Position numbers and translations under genes: made by a program. The notes under the pieces were generated by a model. The model was not told the origin of the DNA and ran no database searches. It worked only from the letters and a program-made list of their open reading frames with translations. Below are positions 1 to 7,756 of a stretch of 64,000 nt of DNA, piece after piece (position 1 is the first letter of the stretch; each line of letters begins with the position of its first letter). The stretch is from Empedobacter brevis_A. Its GTDB lineage: Bacteria; Bacteroidota; Bacteroidia; Flavobacteriales; Weeksellaceae. The stretch is taken from contig NZ_CBCPHV010000004.1 of the NCBI RefSeq assembly GCF_965118635.1, positions 248,001 to 312,000 of the forward strand, given 5' to 3'.

Positions 1-331
1 TACGAATAAAGGAAATTTAATTGATAGCTCTAAAAAAGAAGCTTTACAACCATATACATTACTTGTAACAGGAGTAACAAAAGGCTTTCTTGGTACAGAT
101 GAGTTAACTGTAGATAAAGCTATTTCAGTTTATCCAACATTAGCGAAAGACGTAGTAAATATTAAAACAACTGAAAAAATAATTTCTGCGACTGTTTTCG
201 ATATGTCAGGTAAACAAGTAGCATCAACTGATAAAAAACAAATCAATGTTTCTAATTTACCAGTGGGAGTATATGTGATTAATATTAAAACAGATAAACA
301 AACAATTTCTAAGAAAATTGTGAAACAATAA
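1..331 (+). CDS. T9SS type A sorting-domain protein (C-terminal fragment)
   Basis: This is an open frame running in from the left edge (codons begin at base 2) and ending with TAA at 329-331. Only about 109 C-terminal residues are visible. The last roughly 75 residues have the features of a type A T9SS C-terminal sorting domain: a YPT-like start (AISVYPT), the VFDMSGKQV strand, the NLPVGVYVINI motif and a final basic KKIVKQ. Proteins with this tail are exported by the Sec system, cross the outer membrane through the type IX secretion system and have the tail removed. The translocon component SprA is encoded further right in this window. The functional domain lies outside the window, so the activity cannot be told. 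Confidence 0.85.
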   Translation, partial: TNKGNLIDSSKKEALQPYTLLVTGVTKGFLGTDELTVDKAISVYPTLAKDVVNIKTTEKIISATVFDMSGKQVASTDKKQINVSNLPVGVYVINIKTDKQTISKKIVKQ

Positions 332-356
332 ATAGTATTTTTTTTATTATGATAGA

Positions 357-390
357 AACTTCAATAACATTGTTATTGAAGTTTTTTATT
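357..390 (+). terminator. Rho-independent terminator after the T9SS cargo gene
   Basis: A perfect 12-bp inverted repeat (357-368 with 372-383) with a 3-base loop is followed by a T-rich run. It lies 25 bases after the stop of the cargo gene and before the HD-domain gene. Confidence 0.85.
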
Positions 391-417
391 TTAGCAAGAA
401 ATAAAAACTAATCAATA

Positions 418-1017
418 ATGAACAAACAAGATATCCTAGCGCAAACACAAGCTTACATCAAGAAAATTTTTTTAGATGAAGGAACAGGGCACGATTATTT
501 TCATATAGAACGTGTTGTAACAAATGCAAAAAAAATTTTAGAAACAGAAGAAGCAGATCCTTTTTTGGTAGAATTAGCTGCTTGGACACACGATATTGGT
601 GATTATAAATTGCATAACGGAGTTGATAAATCAGAAGAATTAATCAGAGCGTTTTTAGAATCTATAAATGTTGAAGAAGAAACAATTCAAAAAGTATTAG
701 AGATTGTTTCACAAGTTTCATTCAGCAAAGGAAATAAACCAACAACAATAGAAGCCGAAATTGTACAAGATGCAGATCGTTTAGATGCAATTGGTGCTGT
801 TGGTATTGCGCGTTGTTTTGCATATGGTGGTAGTGTTGGTACTATTTTATATAACCCATACGATAATTCTAAAGATGCATCGAGTTTGCAACACTTTTAT
901 GATAAATTATTTAAGTTGAAAGATTTGATGAACACAACAACCGCAAAAAATATGGCATTAAATCGACATGAATATATGGAGAAATTTGTTGAAGAATTTT
1001 ATCAAGAAGTGAAATAA
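418..1017 (+). CDS. HD-domain phosphohydrolase
   Basis: A 199-residue soluble protein of the HD superfamily (YedJ/YpgQ-like). The metal-binding pattern is visible: H25 and H29 in GHDYFH, the H58-D59 doublet in THDIGD, and D118 and D120 in VQDADRLDAIG. The RLDAIGAVGIAR segment is characteristic of this subgroup. Related proteins hydrolyse nucleotides or other phosphate esters in the cytoplasm; the substrate here cannot be read from sequence. It stands alone between two terminator regions and starts with ATG after an A-rich leader. Known: HD proteins are metal-dependent phosphohydrolases. Inferred: nucleotide-type substrate. Confidence 0.85.
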   Translation: MNKQDILAQTQAYIKKIFLDEGTGHDYFHIERVVTNAKKILETEEADPFLVELAAWTHDIGDYKLHNGVDKSEELIRAFLESINVEEETIQKVLEIVSQVSFSKGNKPTTIEAEIVQDADRLDAIGAVGIARCFAYGGSVGTILYNPYDNSKDASSLQHFYDKLFKLKDLMNTTTAKNMALNRHEYMEKFVEEFYQEVK

Positions 1018-1074
1018 TTACAGAAAATCCTAACTTACTATCCAACTCTAATCCCATATCAATAAATATTGATT

Positions 1075-2649
1075 ATGAATAAATTATTTACATTTTTAGC
1101 ACTTGTTTTTTTATGTTCTTGTAGTTCTTTTCAAAAATACAATGCGCATATAGAAAAAGAAATACCTGTAAATAAACTAAAAAAAGATGTAGATTTTGTT
1201 TATAAAAAACTAAAAAGATATCATCCAAAGTTAGATTTATACTTAAGTCAAGATTCGATTGATTATAAATTTGATAGCTTAAAAAATGCAATAACAAAAC
1301 CATTAAAACCAAATGAATTTTATGTAAATTTTTTTCCGATTTTCGAAAGTTTAAAACATGGACATACGGATATTTATCCACTTTATAAACGATTAGATAA
1401 GAAGCAAATAAAGAAATATAAAAATTCAAAATCAGCGTTTAATGATTATAGTTTCTTTTGGAGAAATGATTCGGTCTTTTTAGTTAATGATCTTAGTAAA
1501 AAAAATCGAATTAATTCAGGATCAGCTTTGTTTTATATAGATAGTGTTTCAACTAAATATTTGTACGATAAATATAAAAAAAGTGTTTATGGAGATGGGT
1601 ATAATACTACTTTTTCGGATAATGTTTTCAATCGTACGTTTCTGAATTTTATGACTTTGGAAGAAGGCATTAAAGATTCTGTTGAACTTACTTTTAAAAT
1701 GGGAAATTCAATCATCCGAAAAAAAACATTTCGTACCTATCCAAAAACTAAAAGTGAAAAGGTTGCAGAAACGCCAAAAATTACAAAAGAGCAGAAAGAA
1801 GTTGAGCGAAAAGTAAGGATAAAACAAAAGAAATACGGTTATTCTAAAAGTTCCAAAACTTATTCCAAAGATTTGACTTTTCCTACGAACGATAGTACGA
1901 TTGCGGTGTTAAAAGTAACCGATTTTAGAAAAGGGAAAATACGAGAACTGTATAAAGAAGTGTTTACAGATATTAAAAATCATAAAGTAGAAAATTTGGT
2001 TCTCGATCTTCGTAATAATGGTGGAGGTTATATAAAAGATGCGCATTATTTGTATGCTTATTTGGTTGATGATTCCAAATCGTTTTTAGGTAAAAAAATT
2101 GTTGCGAATAAAACTTCTTTTGGAAAATCTTTGTACAATCTTTTTCCTGTTGTTTCTTATCCATTTCTTTGGTTAGGATCTGGTTATTCGTATTTTTCGA
2201 CAACAAAAAATATAGATAACGAATATGAGTTACATATGCCATTTTCTTTTGTGAAAATAGATAAAGATTTAGTTTATAAAAAGAATTTATATGTAATAAT
2301 CAATGGAGGATCTTATTCTGCCTCATCTTTAATTTCTGCAAATCTGCAGGCAAAAAAACGTGCTTTTTTTGTTGGTGAAGAAACTGGAGGAGATTATAAT
2401 GGAACAGTTGCTGGCTTGATGCCAAAGTTTACTTTGCCTCATTCCAAATTGAAAATGTCTGTTGGTACAGTTTATCTTTCTCCAATTGAAAAGCGTGATG
2501 AACTTGGACATGGTGTTTATCCAGATAAAGAAATCAAACCAACTTTAGTGAATAAAATAAAACGATTTGATGTTGAGTTGAATTGGATTTTGAATGATAT
2601 AAAAAATGGAAATAAATCGCTTAATAAACAATTTCAGTTGGTTGAATAA
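1075..2649 (+). CDS. S41-family peptidase-like lipoprotein
   Basis: I take the ATG at 1075 rather than an in-frame TTG two codons earlier, because it gives a standard lipoprotein signal (MNKLFTFLALVFLCSC, lipid-accepting Cys at about C16). The product has 524 residues. The TSPc domain of C-terminal processing peptidases shows as VLDLRNNGGG near residue 310, and the nucleophile motif GGSYSAS has the likely catalytic serine at S415. H97 in KHGHT matches the histidine of the IRBP/tricorn-like branch. The position where CtpA-type enzymes carry the catalytic lysine reads GEETGGDYNG, so a Ser-Lys dyad is not evident and a Ser-His type mechanism is more likely. Such lipoproteins probably act on peptides in the periplasm or at the outer membrane. 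No partner gene is adjacent. Confidence 0.8.
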   Translation: MNKLFTFLALVFLCSCSSFQKYNAHIEKEIPVNKLKKDVDFVYKKLKRYHPKLDLYLSQDSIDYKFDSLKNAITKPLKPNEFYVNFFPIFESLKHGHTDIYPLYKRLDKKQIKKYKNSKSAFNDYSFFWRNDSVFLVNDLSKKNRINSGSALFYIDSVSTKYLYDKYKKSVYGDGYNTTFSDNVFNRTFLNFMTLEEGIKDSVELTFKMGNSIIRKKTFRTYPKTKSEKVAETPKITKEQKEVERKVRIKQKKYGYSKSSKTYSKDLTFPTNDSTIAVLKVTDFRKGKIRELYKEVFTDIKNHKVENLVLDLRNNGGGYIKDAHYLYAYLVDDSKSFLGKKIVANKTSFGKSLYNLFPVVSYPFLWLGSGYSYFSTTKNIDNEYELHMPFSFVKIDKDLVYKKNLYVIINGGSYSASSLISANLQAKKRAFFVGEETGGDYNGTVAGLMPKFTLPHSKLKMSVGTVYLSPIEKRDELGHGVYPDKEIKPTLVNKIKRFDVELNWILNDIKNGNKSLNKQFQLVE

Positions 2650-2676
2650 TCTGATTTATTCCTAGAATTATAAAAC

Positions 2677-2714
2677 AAAAACGATTGTAAAAATTTCTTT
2701 TACAATCGTTTTTT
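2677..2714. terminator. Bidirectional terminator between convergent genes
   Basis: An inverted repeat with 15-bp arms (2677-2691 with 2698-2712) is flanked by A and T runs. It can serve the S41 gene on the plus strand and the alcohol dehydrogenase on the minus strand. Confidence 0.85.
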
Positions 2715-2754
2715 TGATTTTAATATTTAGAAAATTTATATCTGACAGAAGATT

Positions 2755-3909
2755 TTATTTTTCTTCAAAAACAACACCTTCATAACAAGCGTTATAAATA
2801 GCTTTCAATTCTTCTAATGTAGGTTTGCGAGGATTGAAACCTGTACAAGGATCTGCTAATGCATTAGCTGTAATGTAATCGATGTTTTTGTCCCAGTCTT
2901 CTTTTGTAATACCAAACTCTTTGATAGAACTAATGTTATTTACTTCAGCACGCAATGTTTCTACAGCTTGCGCTAAATCTTCAGCAGTTTCTTTACCAAT
3001 GATTTTAGCTAAATCAGGAAAACGTTTTGATACTTTTGCATTATAACGAATTACATTTGGTAAAAATATAGCATTTGAAGCTCCGTGTGGAATACCATAT
3101 AAAGCACCAACTTGATGTGATAAAGAGTGAACAATACCTAACCATGCATTATTGAATGCTAATCCTGCCATAAAAGAAGCATCGTGCATATTTTGACGAG
3201 CAACAATATTGTTTGGATTTTTAACAGCTTCTGGTAAATTGTTAAATACAATTTCTAAACCGCCTTTAGATAGAACATCTGCATAATTATTATCAATGTT
3301 TGATACGTATGCTTCTACACAGTGAGTTAAAGCATCAAGACCTGTATTAGAAGTTACATTGGCTGGCATAGAAGCACATATTTCACCGTCTACGATAGCA
3401 ATATCTGGAGTTAATTCGTATGATACGATTGGATATTTAACACCTTTTTCTTTATCTGTTATTACAGCTAATCCTGTTGTTTCTGTACCAGTACCACTTG
3501 TAGAAGGGATAGCTATAAATTTAGCTTTATTACGTAATGTTGGAACAGTGAATGGAGTTGTGATAGCTTCAAAATCTGTTTCGGGATGTTCATAGAATAC
3601 CCACATCATTTTTGCAGCATCTATGGCAGAACAACCACCTAAACCAATAATCCAATCAGGTTCAAAAGAACGCATGATTTCAGCTCCTTTAAAACTTGTT
3701 TCTGAAGATGGATCTTCTTCTACTCCGTCAAATACAGTAGTTTCTAATCCTGCTTCTTGTAAATAAGCAACTGCTTTATCTAATGTTCCACTTGCGCGCA
3801 TAGATCTACCACCAGTTACGACAATAGCTTTTTTACCTTTAATGTTTTTTAATTCCTCTAGACTTCCTGGTCCGTGAAATAATTCGTTTGCAATGAATAA
3901 TTTGCCCAT
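2755..3909 (-). CDS. Iron-containing alcohol dehydrogenase
   Basis: A 384-residue cytoplasmic group III (iron-activated) alcohol dehydrogenase. All four expected metal ligands are present: D192 and H196 in TGLDALTH, H261 in the VHSLSHQ segment and H275 in GIPHG. The nucleotide-binding loop reads GLGGCSAIDAAK, with Cys where the family usually has Gly-Ser (GGGS). The family interconverts aldehydes or ketones and alcohols with NAD(P)H; substrates vary from ethanol and butanol to lactaldehyde and cannot be assigned here. It is a single-gene unit with its own promoter. The closest label would be a butanol or 1,3-propanediol dehydrogenase-like protein. Confidence 0.92.
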   Translation of the reverse strand: MGKLFIANELFHGPGSLEELKNIKGKKAIVVTGGRSMRASGTLDKAVAYLQEAGLETTVFDGVEEDPSSETSFKGAEIMRSFEPDWIIGLGGCSAIDAAKMMWVFYEHPETDFEAITTPFTVPTLRNKAKFIAIPSTSGTGTETTGLAVITDKEKGVKYPIVSYELTPDIAIVDGEICASMPANVTSNTGLDALTHCVEAYVSNIDNNYADVLSKGGLEIVFNNLPEAVKNPNNIVARQNMHDASFMAGLAFNNAWLGIVHSLSHQVGALYGIPHGASNAIFLPNVIRYNAKVSKRFPDLAKIIGKETAEDLAQAVETLRAEVNNISSIKEFGITKEDWDKNIDYITANALADPCTGFNPRKPTLEELKAIYNACYEGVVFEEK

Positions 3910-3933
3910 TTTTAATTTCTTTTTTTATTGGGA

Positions 3934-3941
3934 CAAAATTA
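3934..3941 (-). promoter_or_regulatory. Predicted -7 box for the alcohol dehydrogenase gene
   Basis: Read on the minus strand this is TAATTTTG, matching the Bacteroidota -7 consensus TAnnTTTG, 24 bases before the ATG. No clear -33 TTG is seen at the usual spacing, so activator dependence is possible. Confidence 0.5.
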
Positions 3942-3964
3942 GTCAGTGAACTAGCCTTGCATGC

Positions 3965-3997
3965 TATACATTTACGACTAATGATTATACATTTGCG
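3965..3997. repeat. Direct repeat upstream of the alcohol dehydrogenase promoter
   Basis: Two copies of TATACATTTRCG (3965-3976 and 3986-3997) lie exactly 21 bases apart, i.e. two helical turns, just upstream of the predicted promoter of the alcohol dehydrogenase gene. This layout is typical of activator half-sites; the function is inference. Confidence 0.4.
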
Positions 3998-4038
3998 CTA
4001 ACTATTTCTAAACTTCAATTGAAGTTGTTTTATAGATT

Positions 4039-5046
4039 CTATTCAGAAAGTTTTCGTTTAATTTTTTTGTAGTTTTTTGAACGAATTATTTTTCCTTTAT
4101 CTGTTATCAAAAGCGCGGCATAATCCTTTTGTTGATTGATAATTTCTAAACCTTTTTCTTTTCCTAAAACCATTATAGATGTACTAAAACCATTGCACAT
4201 TTCAGCATCAGGTCCAATAACTGTAACTCCTGTCATACCTGTAGATGGATAGCCGGTTTTAGGATTTATAATGTGCGAATAACGAACATTATCTATTAGA
4301 ATAAATTTTTCGTAATCACCAGAAGTTGTAACAGCAGCATTTTTCAGCGTTAAAATATCGACCATCTTATGACGATTGAAAGGATTTGTAATCCCAATTT
4401 TCCAAGCTTCTCCATTTGGTTGATTTCCCCAAGTTGTCATATCGCCAGAAGCATCAATTATACCAGCTTTTATTCCATGATTTTGCATAAAAGTTCTTGC
4501 TTTTTGAGCTGCATATCCTTTTCCTGTGGAACCAAAACCTATTTTCATTCCAACTTTTTTTAAGAAAATTGTTGAATTTTTTTCATCTAAAATAATATTT
4601 TGATAACCGATTTTTTCAATAGCTTTTGAAATTTCTTCTTGAGTTGGAATTTTTTCCATCGAACCATCAAATCGCCATATTTTTTCCATTGCTCCAAAAC
4701 TAATGTCAAAAGCACCATTTGTTAATTCAGAAAAATAAATTGCGCGTTTGGTTAGATCAAAAACTTCTTGGTCGACTTTTATTGGTTTTATTCCTGCATT
4801 TTGATTGACAAGTGAAACTTGTGAAGTTGGTTTCCAATCAGAAATTAAATTCTCGATTCTAATCATTTCATCAATTGCTTTATTGATGCTTTTTTCAACA
4901 GAAATAGAATCTGTATCAACTAATGTGATTTTGAATTTACTTCCCATTAGAATTGTATCTCTAACTCCAACCATTTGAGCATTCGTCGGAGTTAGAGTAT
5001 ACAATAATATAAAAGTGAATATATTTCTTAAAATAGATTTTTTCAT
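4039..5046 (-). CDS. apbE: FAD:protein FMN transferase
   Basis: A 335-residue ApbE-family protein with an N-terminal export signal (MKKSILRNIFTFILLYTLTPTNAQ). Family features are present: SDWKPTSQVSLVNQNAG, the FDISFGAMEKIWRFDG segment, IGFGSTGKGYAAQKA, IIDASGDMTTWG and HIINPKTGYPS. ApbE transfers FMN from FAD to a Ser or Thr of an acceptor protein outside the cytoplasm. It is the last gene of a minus-strand unit, 15 bases after the PepSY reductase and downstream of a DUF2271 protein that carries a candidate acceptor motif. The context makes it the flavinylating enzyme of this electron-transfer cluster rather than of an Nqr or Rnf complex, of which no gene is seen here. Confidence 0.92.
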   Translation of the reverse strand: MKKSILRNIFTFILLYTLTPTNAQMVGVRDTILMGSKFKITLVDTDSISVEKSINKAIDEMIRIENLISDWKPTSQVSLVNQNAGIKPIKVDQEVFDLTKRAIYFSELTNGAFDISFGAMEKIWRFDGSMEKIPTQEEISKAIEKIGYQNIILDEKNSTIFLKKVGMKIGFGSTGKGYAAQKARTFMQNHGIKAGIIDASGDMTTWGNQPNGEAWKIGITNPFNRHKMVDILTLKNAAVTTSGDYEKFILIDNVRYSHIINPKTGYPSTGMTGVTVIGPDAEMCNGFSTSIMVLGKEKGLEIINQQKDYAALLITDKGKIIRSKNYKKIKRKLSE

Positions 5047-5061
5047 TTTAATAAAAAATGA

Positions 5062-7251
5062 TTAGTAACAATCTGTCAAAAATTGTCCGTTTGTTTTAAA
5101 TTCTTCAAAAGATTTATTCAAATGTTCTTGACAAATTTGTTCTAAAACTTTTTCAACATCATGTTGCATTGCAAGTGCACCACAAATCATAAGAATTCCA
5201 CCATTTCGTAAAGTTTCGACAAAGAATTTTGCATCACGATTTATTAAATCCATTACATATTGTTTATTTTCCTCACGAGAGAAAGCAATATGAAATTGAT
5301 TTAGTTGATTGGTAGAAATATGTTTTTTTGTAAATTCATGATGAGAGTTTGTTGTTTCGTTTTGATTTCTAAAACCGCAATATAAATGCGTTTCAATTTT
5401 TTTCGAATTCTCATTAATCATTCCTAAGAAAGGCGCAATTCCAGTTCCATTTGCAATCATTACAACTTTCGAAGCTTTTGGAAATCTAAATGCTTTATTC
5501 TTTACAATTCGCGCTTTAATTGTTGAATTTTCAACTAAATTATATAAATATTGAGAACCTAATCCAAACTCGTGCAATTTTACAATTAGTTGTAATTTAT
5601 TATCAACTTTTCCAACTGAATATAAACGTTCTTTGTGATCGCTTTCGGGATAAATAGCTAATAAATCTCCAGATTTAAATTTCTCTTTTACATCTAAAAC
5701 AACTTTAAACGTTGCATCATCTTCTGTGATTTTAGTTGTTGAAATAACTTTGAAATTTTTCAATTTTGGTGCTTTTCCAACATACATGGCTGGCGTTGTT
5801 GCTAAAGGAATATCAGTTGTTTCTTTATAAGCAATTACCCAATTTGTAAATTCTTCTGGCGATTTATCATTTACAGTTTTCAAATCTAATAATCGAGTTG
5901 ACCATTCTTGTTCATTCAGCCATTTGTCAACTTTTACAGCATAACCACAATAATCTGTATAAGCTTTTGATCCAAATCCTACAACCGAAAATTCGATAGT
6001 TTGTTGTTGTGGAAATTGTTTCAATAATTGTTCAAATTTCTTTGCATTAGCAGGAGCATCTCCAATTCCGTACGTTGAAGTGAATATGATAATTTGCTTT
6101 GCTTTTGGAAAAACCTCGTATTTATTCATCTGCGTGATGTACGATTTTTTTCGATTTGCTAAAAATTGTTCTTGAATTTTTGAAGCAAATCCAACTGTTG
6201 ATCCATTTTCTGATCCTACTAAAAGGATAATTTCAGCTTCGTTGGCTTTGTATTTATTCTTGGTAAATTTTGTTTTTGTACGCTTGAATGTGATTACAAA
6301 ACCAGACCAAATAAAGAATAAAATATTAAGTGAAGCAATTCCTAAAATAGCTGCCCAAATTGCATTGGTGCGTCCTGTATGTAAATCGATATTGAATTTT
6401 TCTACAATTGCAGAATAAGGATTTAGTGATTCGGAAATAATAGCTCCATTTACTTGATTTACTGAAACTGATTTTTTTCTTAAATGAACAATAAATGGTT
6501 CGGCTTCATCATCTGGGATAAAAGGAAATTCGATTTTCTCAACACTACTTAATTTTGTGTTTTTGAAGAATTCAATGTCTTTTAAATCTTTTGGTTGTAA
6601 ATTTTCTTTGGCTTGATATTCTATTTCTTTTGGTTGACCAACTAAAGGTTCTAATCGTGCTAAGAAAATTAATGTTCCCGTTAATGCGATGATTATAACA
6701 GGAATTAATAACCAACGTCCAGTAACGACGTGAAAATATTGGGAAAAGGAATCTTTGTTAACTTTTGTAAAAAAGTTGAGAATTCCTTGTTGGCGTTTCA
6801 CAATTAAAATTAATCCACTAATAGAGATTAATAATAAGAAGAAAGATACAAGGCCAATAATTATTCGTCCAGTTTCTTTTAAGAATAAGGAACGATGTAA
6901 AGCTGTAGTCCAATTGATAAAGTCGCTTTTTGGGACAATTTCACCAATCTTTTTTCCTGTTGTAGGATCGATATAAGATTTGATAGAATTTCCATCTTCA
7001 TCCATTGCGTCAATTGTCACAAAATCATTGTGATCAACTCCAACTTCTATTATTTCAAAATAATTCTCGCGCAAAGTTGGTAAAACTTGCGCGAGCGTTA
7101 TGTTATCGAAATTTTCTACTTTGTATGCGGGCGATTTTTCGTTAATTGCATCAACAGCTAAAATTACTCCAGTTATAGATAGGATAATTAGAAATGTTGA
7201 AGATAAAATTGCAAGACTCAAATGCGCATATCTCCAAATAGATAATGTCAT
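5062..7251 (-). CDS. PepSY-TM / flavodoxin / ferredoxin-reductase fusion protein
   Basis: A 729-residue three-part membrane oxidoreductase. Residues 1 to about 330 form a PepSY_TM unit with about four membrane segments (near 8-33, 130-152, 178-200 and 298-320) and two extracytosolic stretches. From about 340 to 480 there is a flavodoxin-like domain (VGSENGSTVGFA as phosphate-binding loop, FTSTYGIGDAPAN). From about 495 to the end there is an FNR-type reductase with RLYSVGK (FAD) near 540 and ANGTGIAPFLGM (pyridine nucleotide) near 600. The arrangement suits electron flow from NAD(P)H via FAD and FMN through the membrane to an acceptor outside, as in sulfite-reductase-flavoprotein-like and iron-reductase systems. 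It sits 5 bases after the DUF2271 gene and 15 before apbE, one apparent operon. Substrate is not known; ferric iron is one possibility. Confidence 0.88.
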   Translation of the reverse strand: MTLSIWRYAHLSLAILSSTFLIILSITGVILAVDAINEKSPAYKVENFDNITLAQVLPTLRENYFEIIEVGVDHNDFVTIDAMDEDGNSIKSYIDPTTGKKIGEIVPKSDFINWTTALHRSLFLKETGRIIIGLVSFFLLLISISGLILIVKRQQGILNFFTKVNKDSFSQYFHVVTGRWLLIPVIIIALTGTLIFLARLEPLVGQPKEIEYQAKENLQPKDLKDIEFFKNTKLSSVEKIEFPFIPDDEAEPFIVHLRKKSVSVNQVNGAIISESLNPYSAIVEKFNIDLHTGRTNAIWAAILGIASLNILFFIWSGFVITFKRTKTKFTKNKYKANEAEIILLVGSENGSTVGFASKIQEQFLANRKKSYITQMNKYEVFPKAKQIIIFTSTYGIGDAPANAKKFEQLLKQFPQQQTIEFSVVGFGSKAYTDYCGYAVKVDKWLNEQEWSTRLLDLKTVNDKSPEEFTNWVIAYKETTDIPLATTPAMYVGKAPKLKNFKVISTTKITEDDATFKVVLDVKEKFKSGDLLAIYPESDHKERLYSVGKVDNKLQLIVKLHEFGLGSQYLYNLVENSTIKARIVKNKAFRFPKASKVVMIANGTGIAPFLGMINENSKKIETHLYCGFRNQNETTNSHHEFTKKHISTNQLNQFHIAFSREENKQYVMDLINRDAKFFVETLRNGGILMICGALAMQHDVEKVLEQICQEHLNKSFEEFKTNGQFLTDCY

Positions 7252-7256
7252 TTTTA

Positions 7257-7745
7257 CTAAACTTTTATAAAACGTACAGTTTTAATATAAACAGAACCTT
7301 TGATACCTGCTTTGTTATCTAAATCCGCAGAATTTAATGGAATTTCGGCATCTTTAGCTACATATTTTTGAGTTTCAACTGCTGATTCGAAACGTAGTTT
7401 GTATCCTTTGTTTAATTTCGCTGTATCAAACTCGATGATTCGTGTAGCTCTTGCTCCTCCAGCAACTGAAGCTCCTGTAATTCCGTTTAATTTTTCTTTC
7501 TTTTTGCTATTGAATTTGTGCCATTCTTTTAGCGTATTGTACCATTCGCTGTCTGGACCTAAAATTCCTAAAGTCTTTTCGTATTGTCCTTTTGGATTGA
7601 TTAATGAAATTACTAAATAGGCTTCTTTTCCTGTGTAATTATTCATTTGAATCATTGTTTTGTATTTTGTTGTTTGAGCAAAAGTGGCTGTTGCCATTAA
7701 GATAACAACTAATCCAACTAATTTTTTGATTAAATTAAATTTCAT
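7257..7745 (-). CDS. DUF2271 exported protein, candidate flavinylated carrier
   Basis: A 162-residue protein with a clean signal peptide ending ATATFAQ. The SEWYNTLKEWHKFN and GASVAGGARATRIIEFD segments fit the DUF2271 family of predicted periplasmic proteins. Residues 87-93 read NGITGAS. ApbE acceptor sites follow D-x-x-(S/T)-G-A-(S/T), so S93 would be the FMN attachment point, with Asn replacing the usual first Asp. It lies 11 bases after the ankyrin gene and 5 before the PepSY reductase, which ends in apbE. The inferred role is a periplasmic FMN carrier receiving electrons from the membrane reductase; the flavinylation itself is not shown by sequence. Confidence 0.8.
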   Translation of the reverse strand: MKFNLIKKLVGLVVILMATATFAQTTKYKTMIQMNNYTGKEAYLVISLINPKGQYEKTLGILGPDSEWYNTLKEWHKFNSKKKEKLNGITGASVAGGARATRIIEFDTAKLNKGYKLRFESAVETQKYVAKDAEIPLNSADLDNKAGIKGSVYIKTVRFIKV

Positions 7746-7756
7746 CTTCTCGTGTA

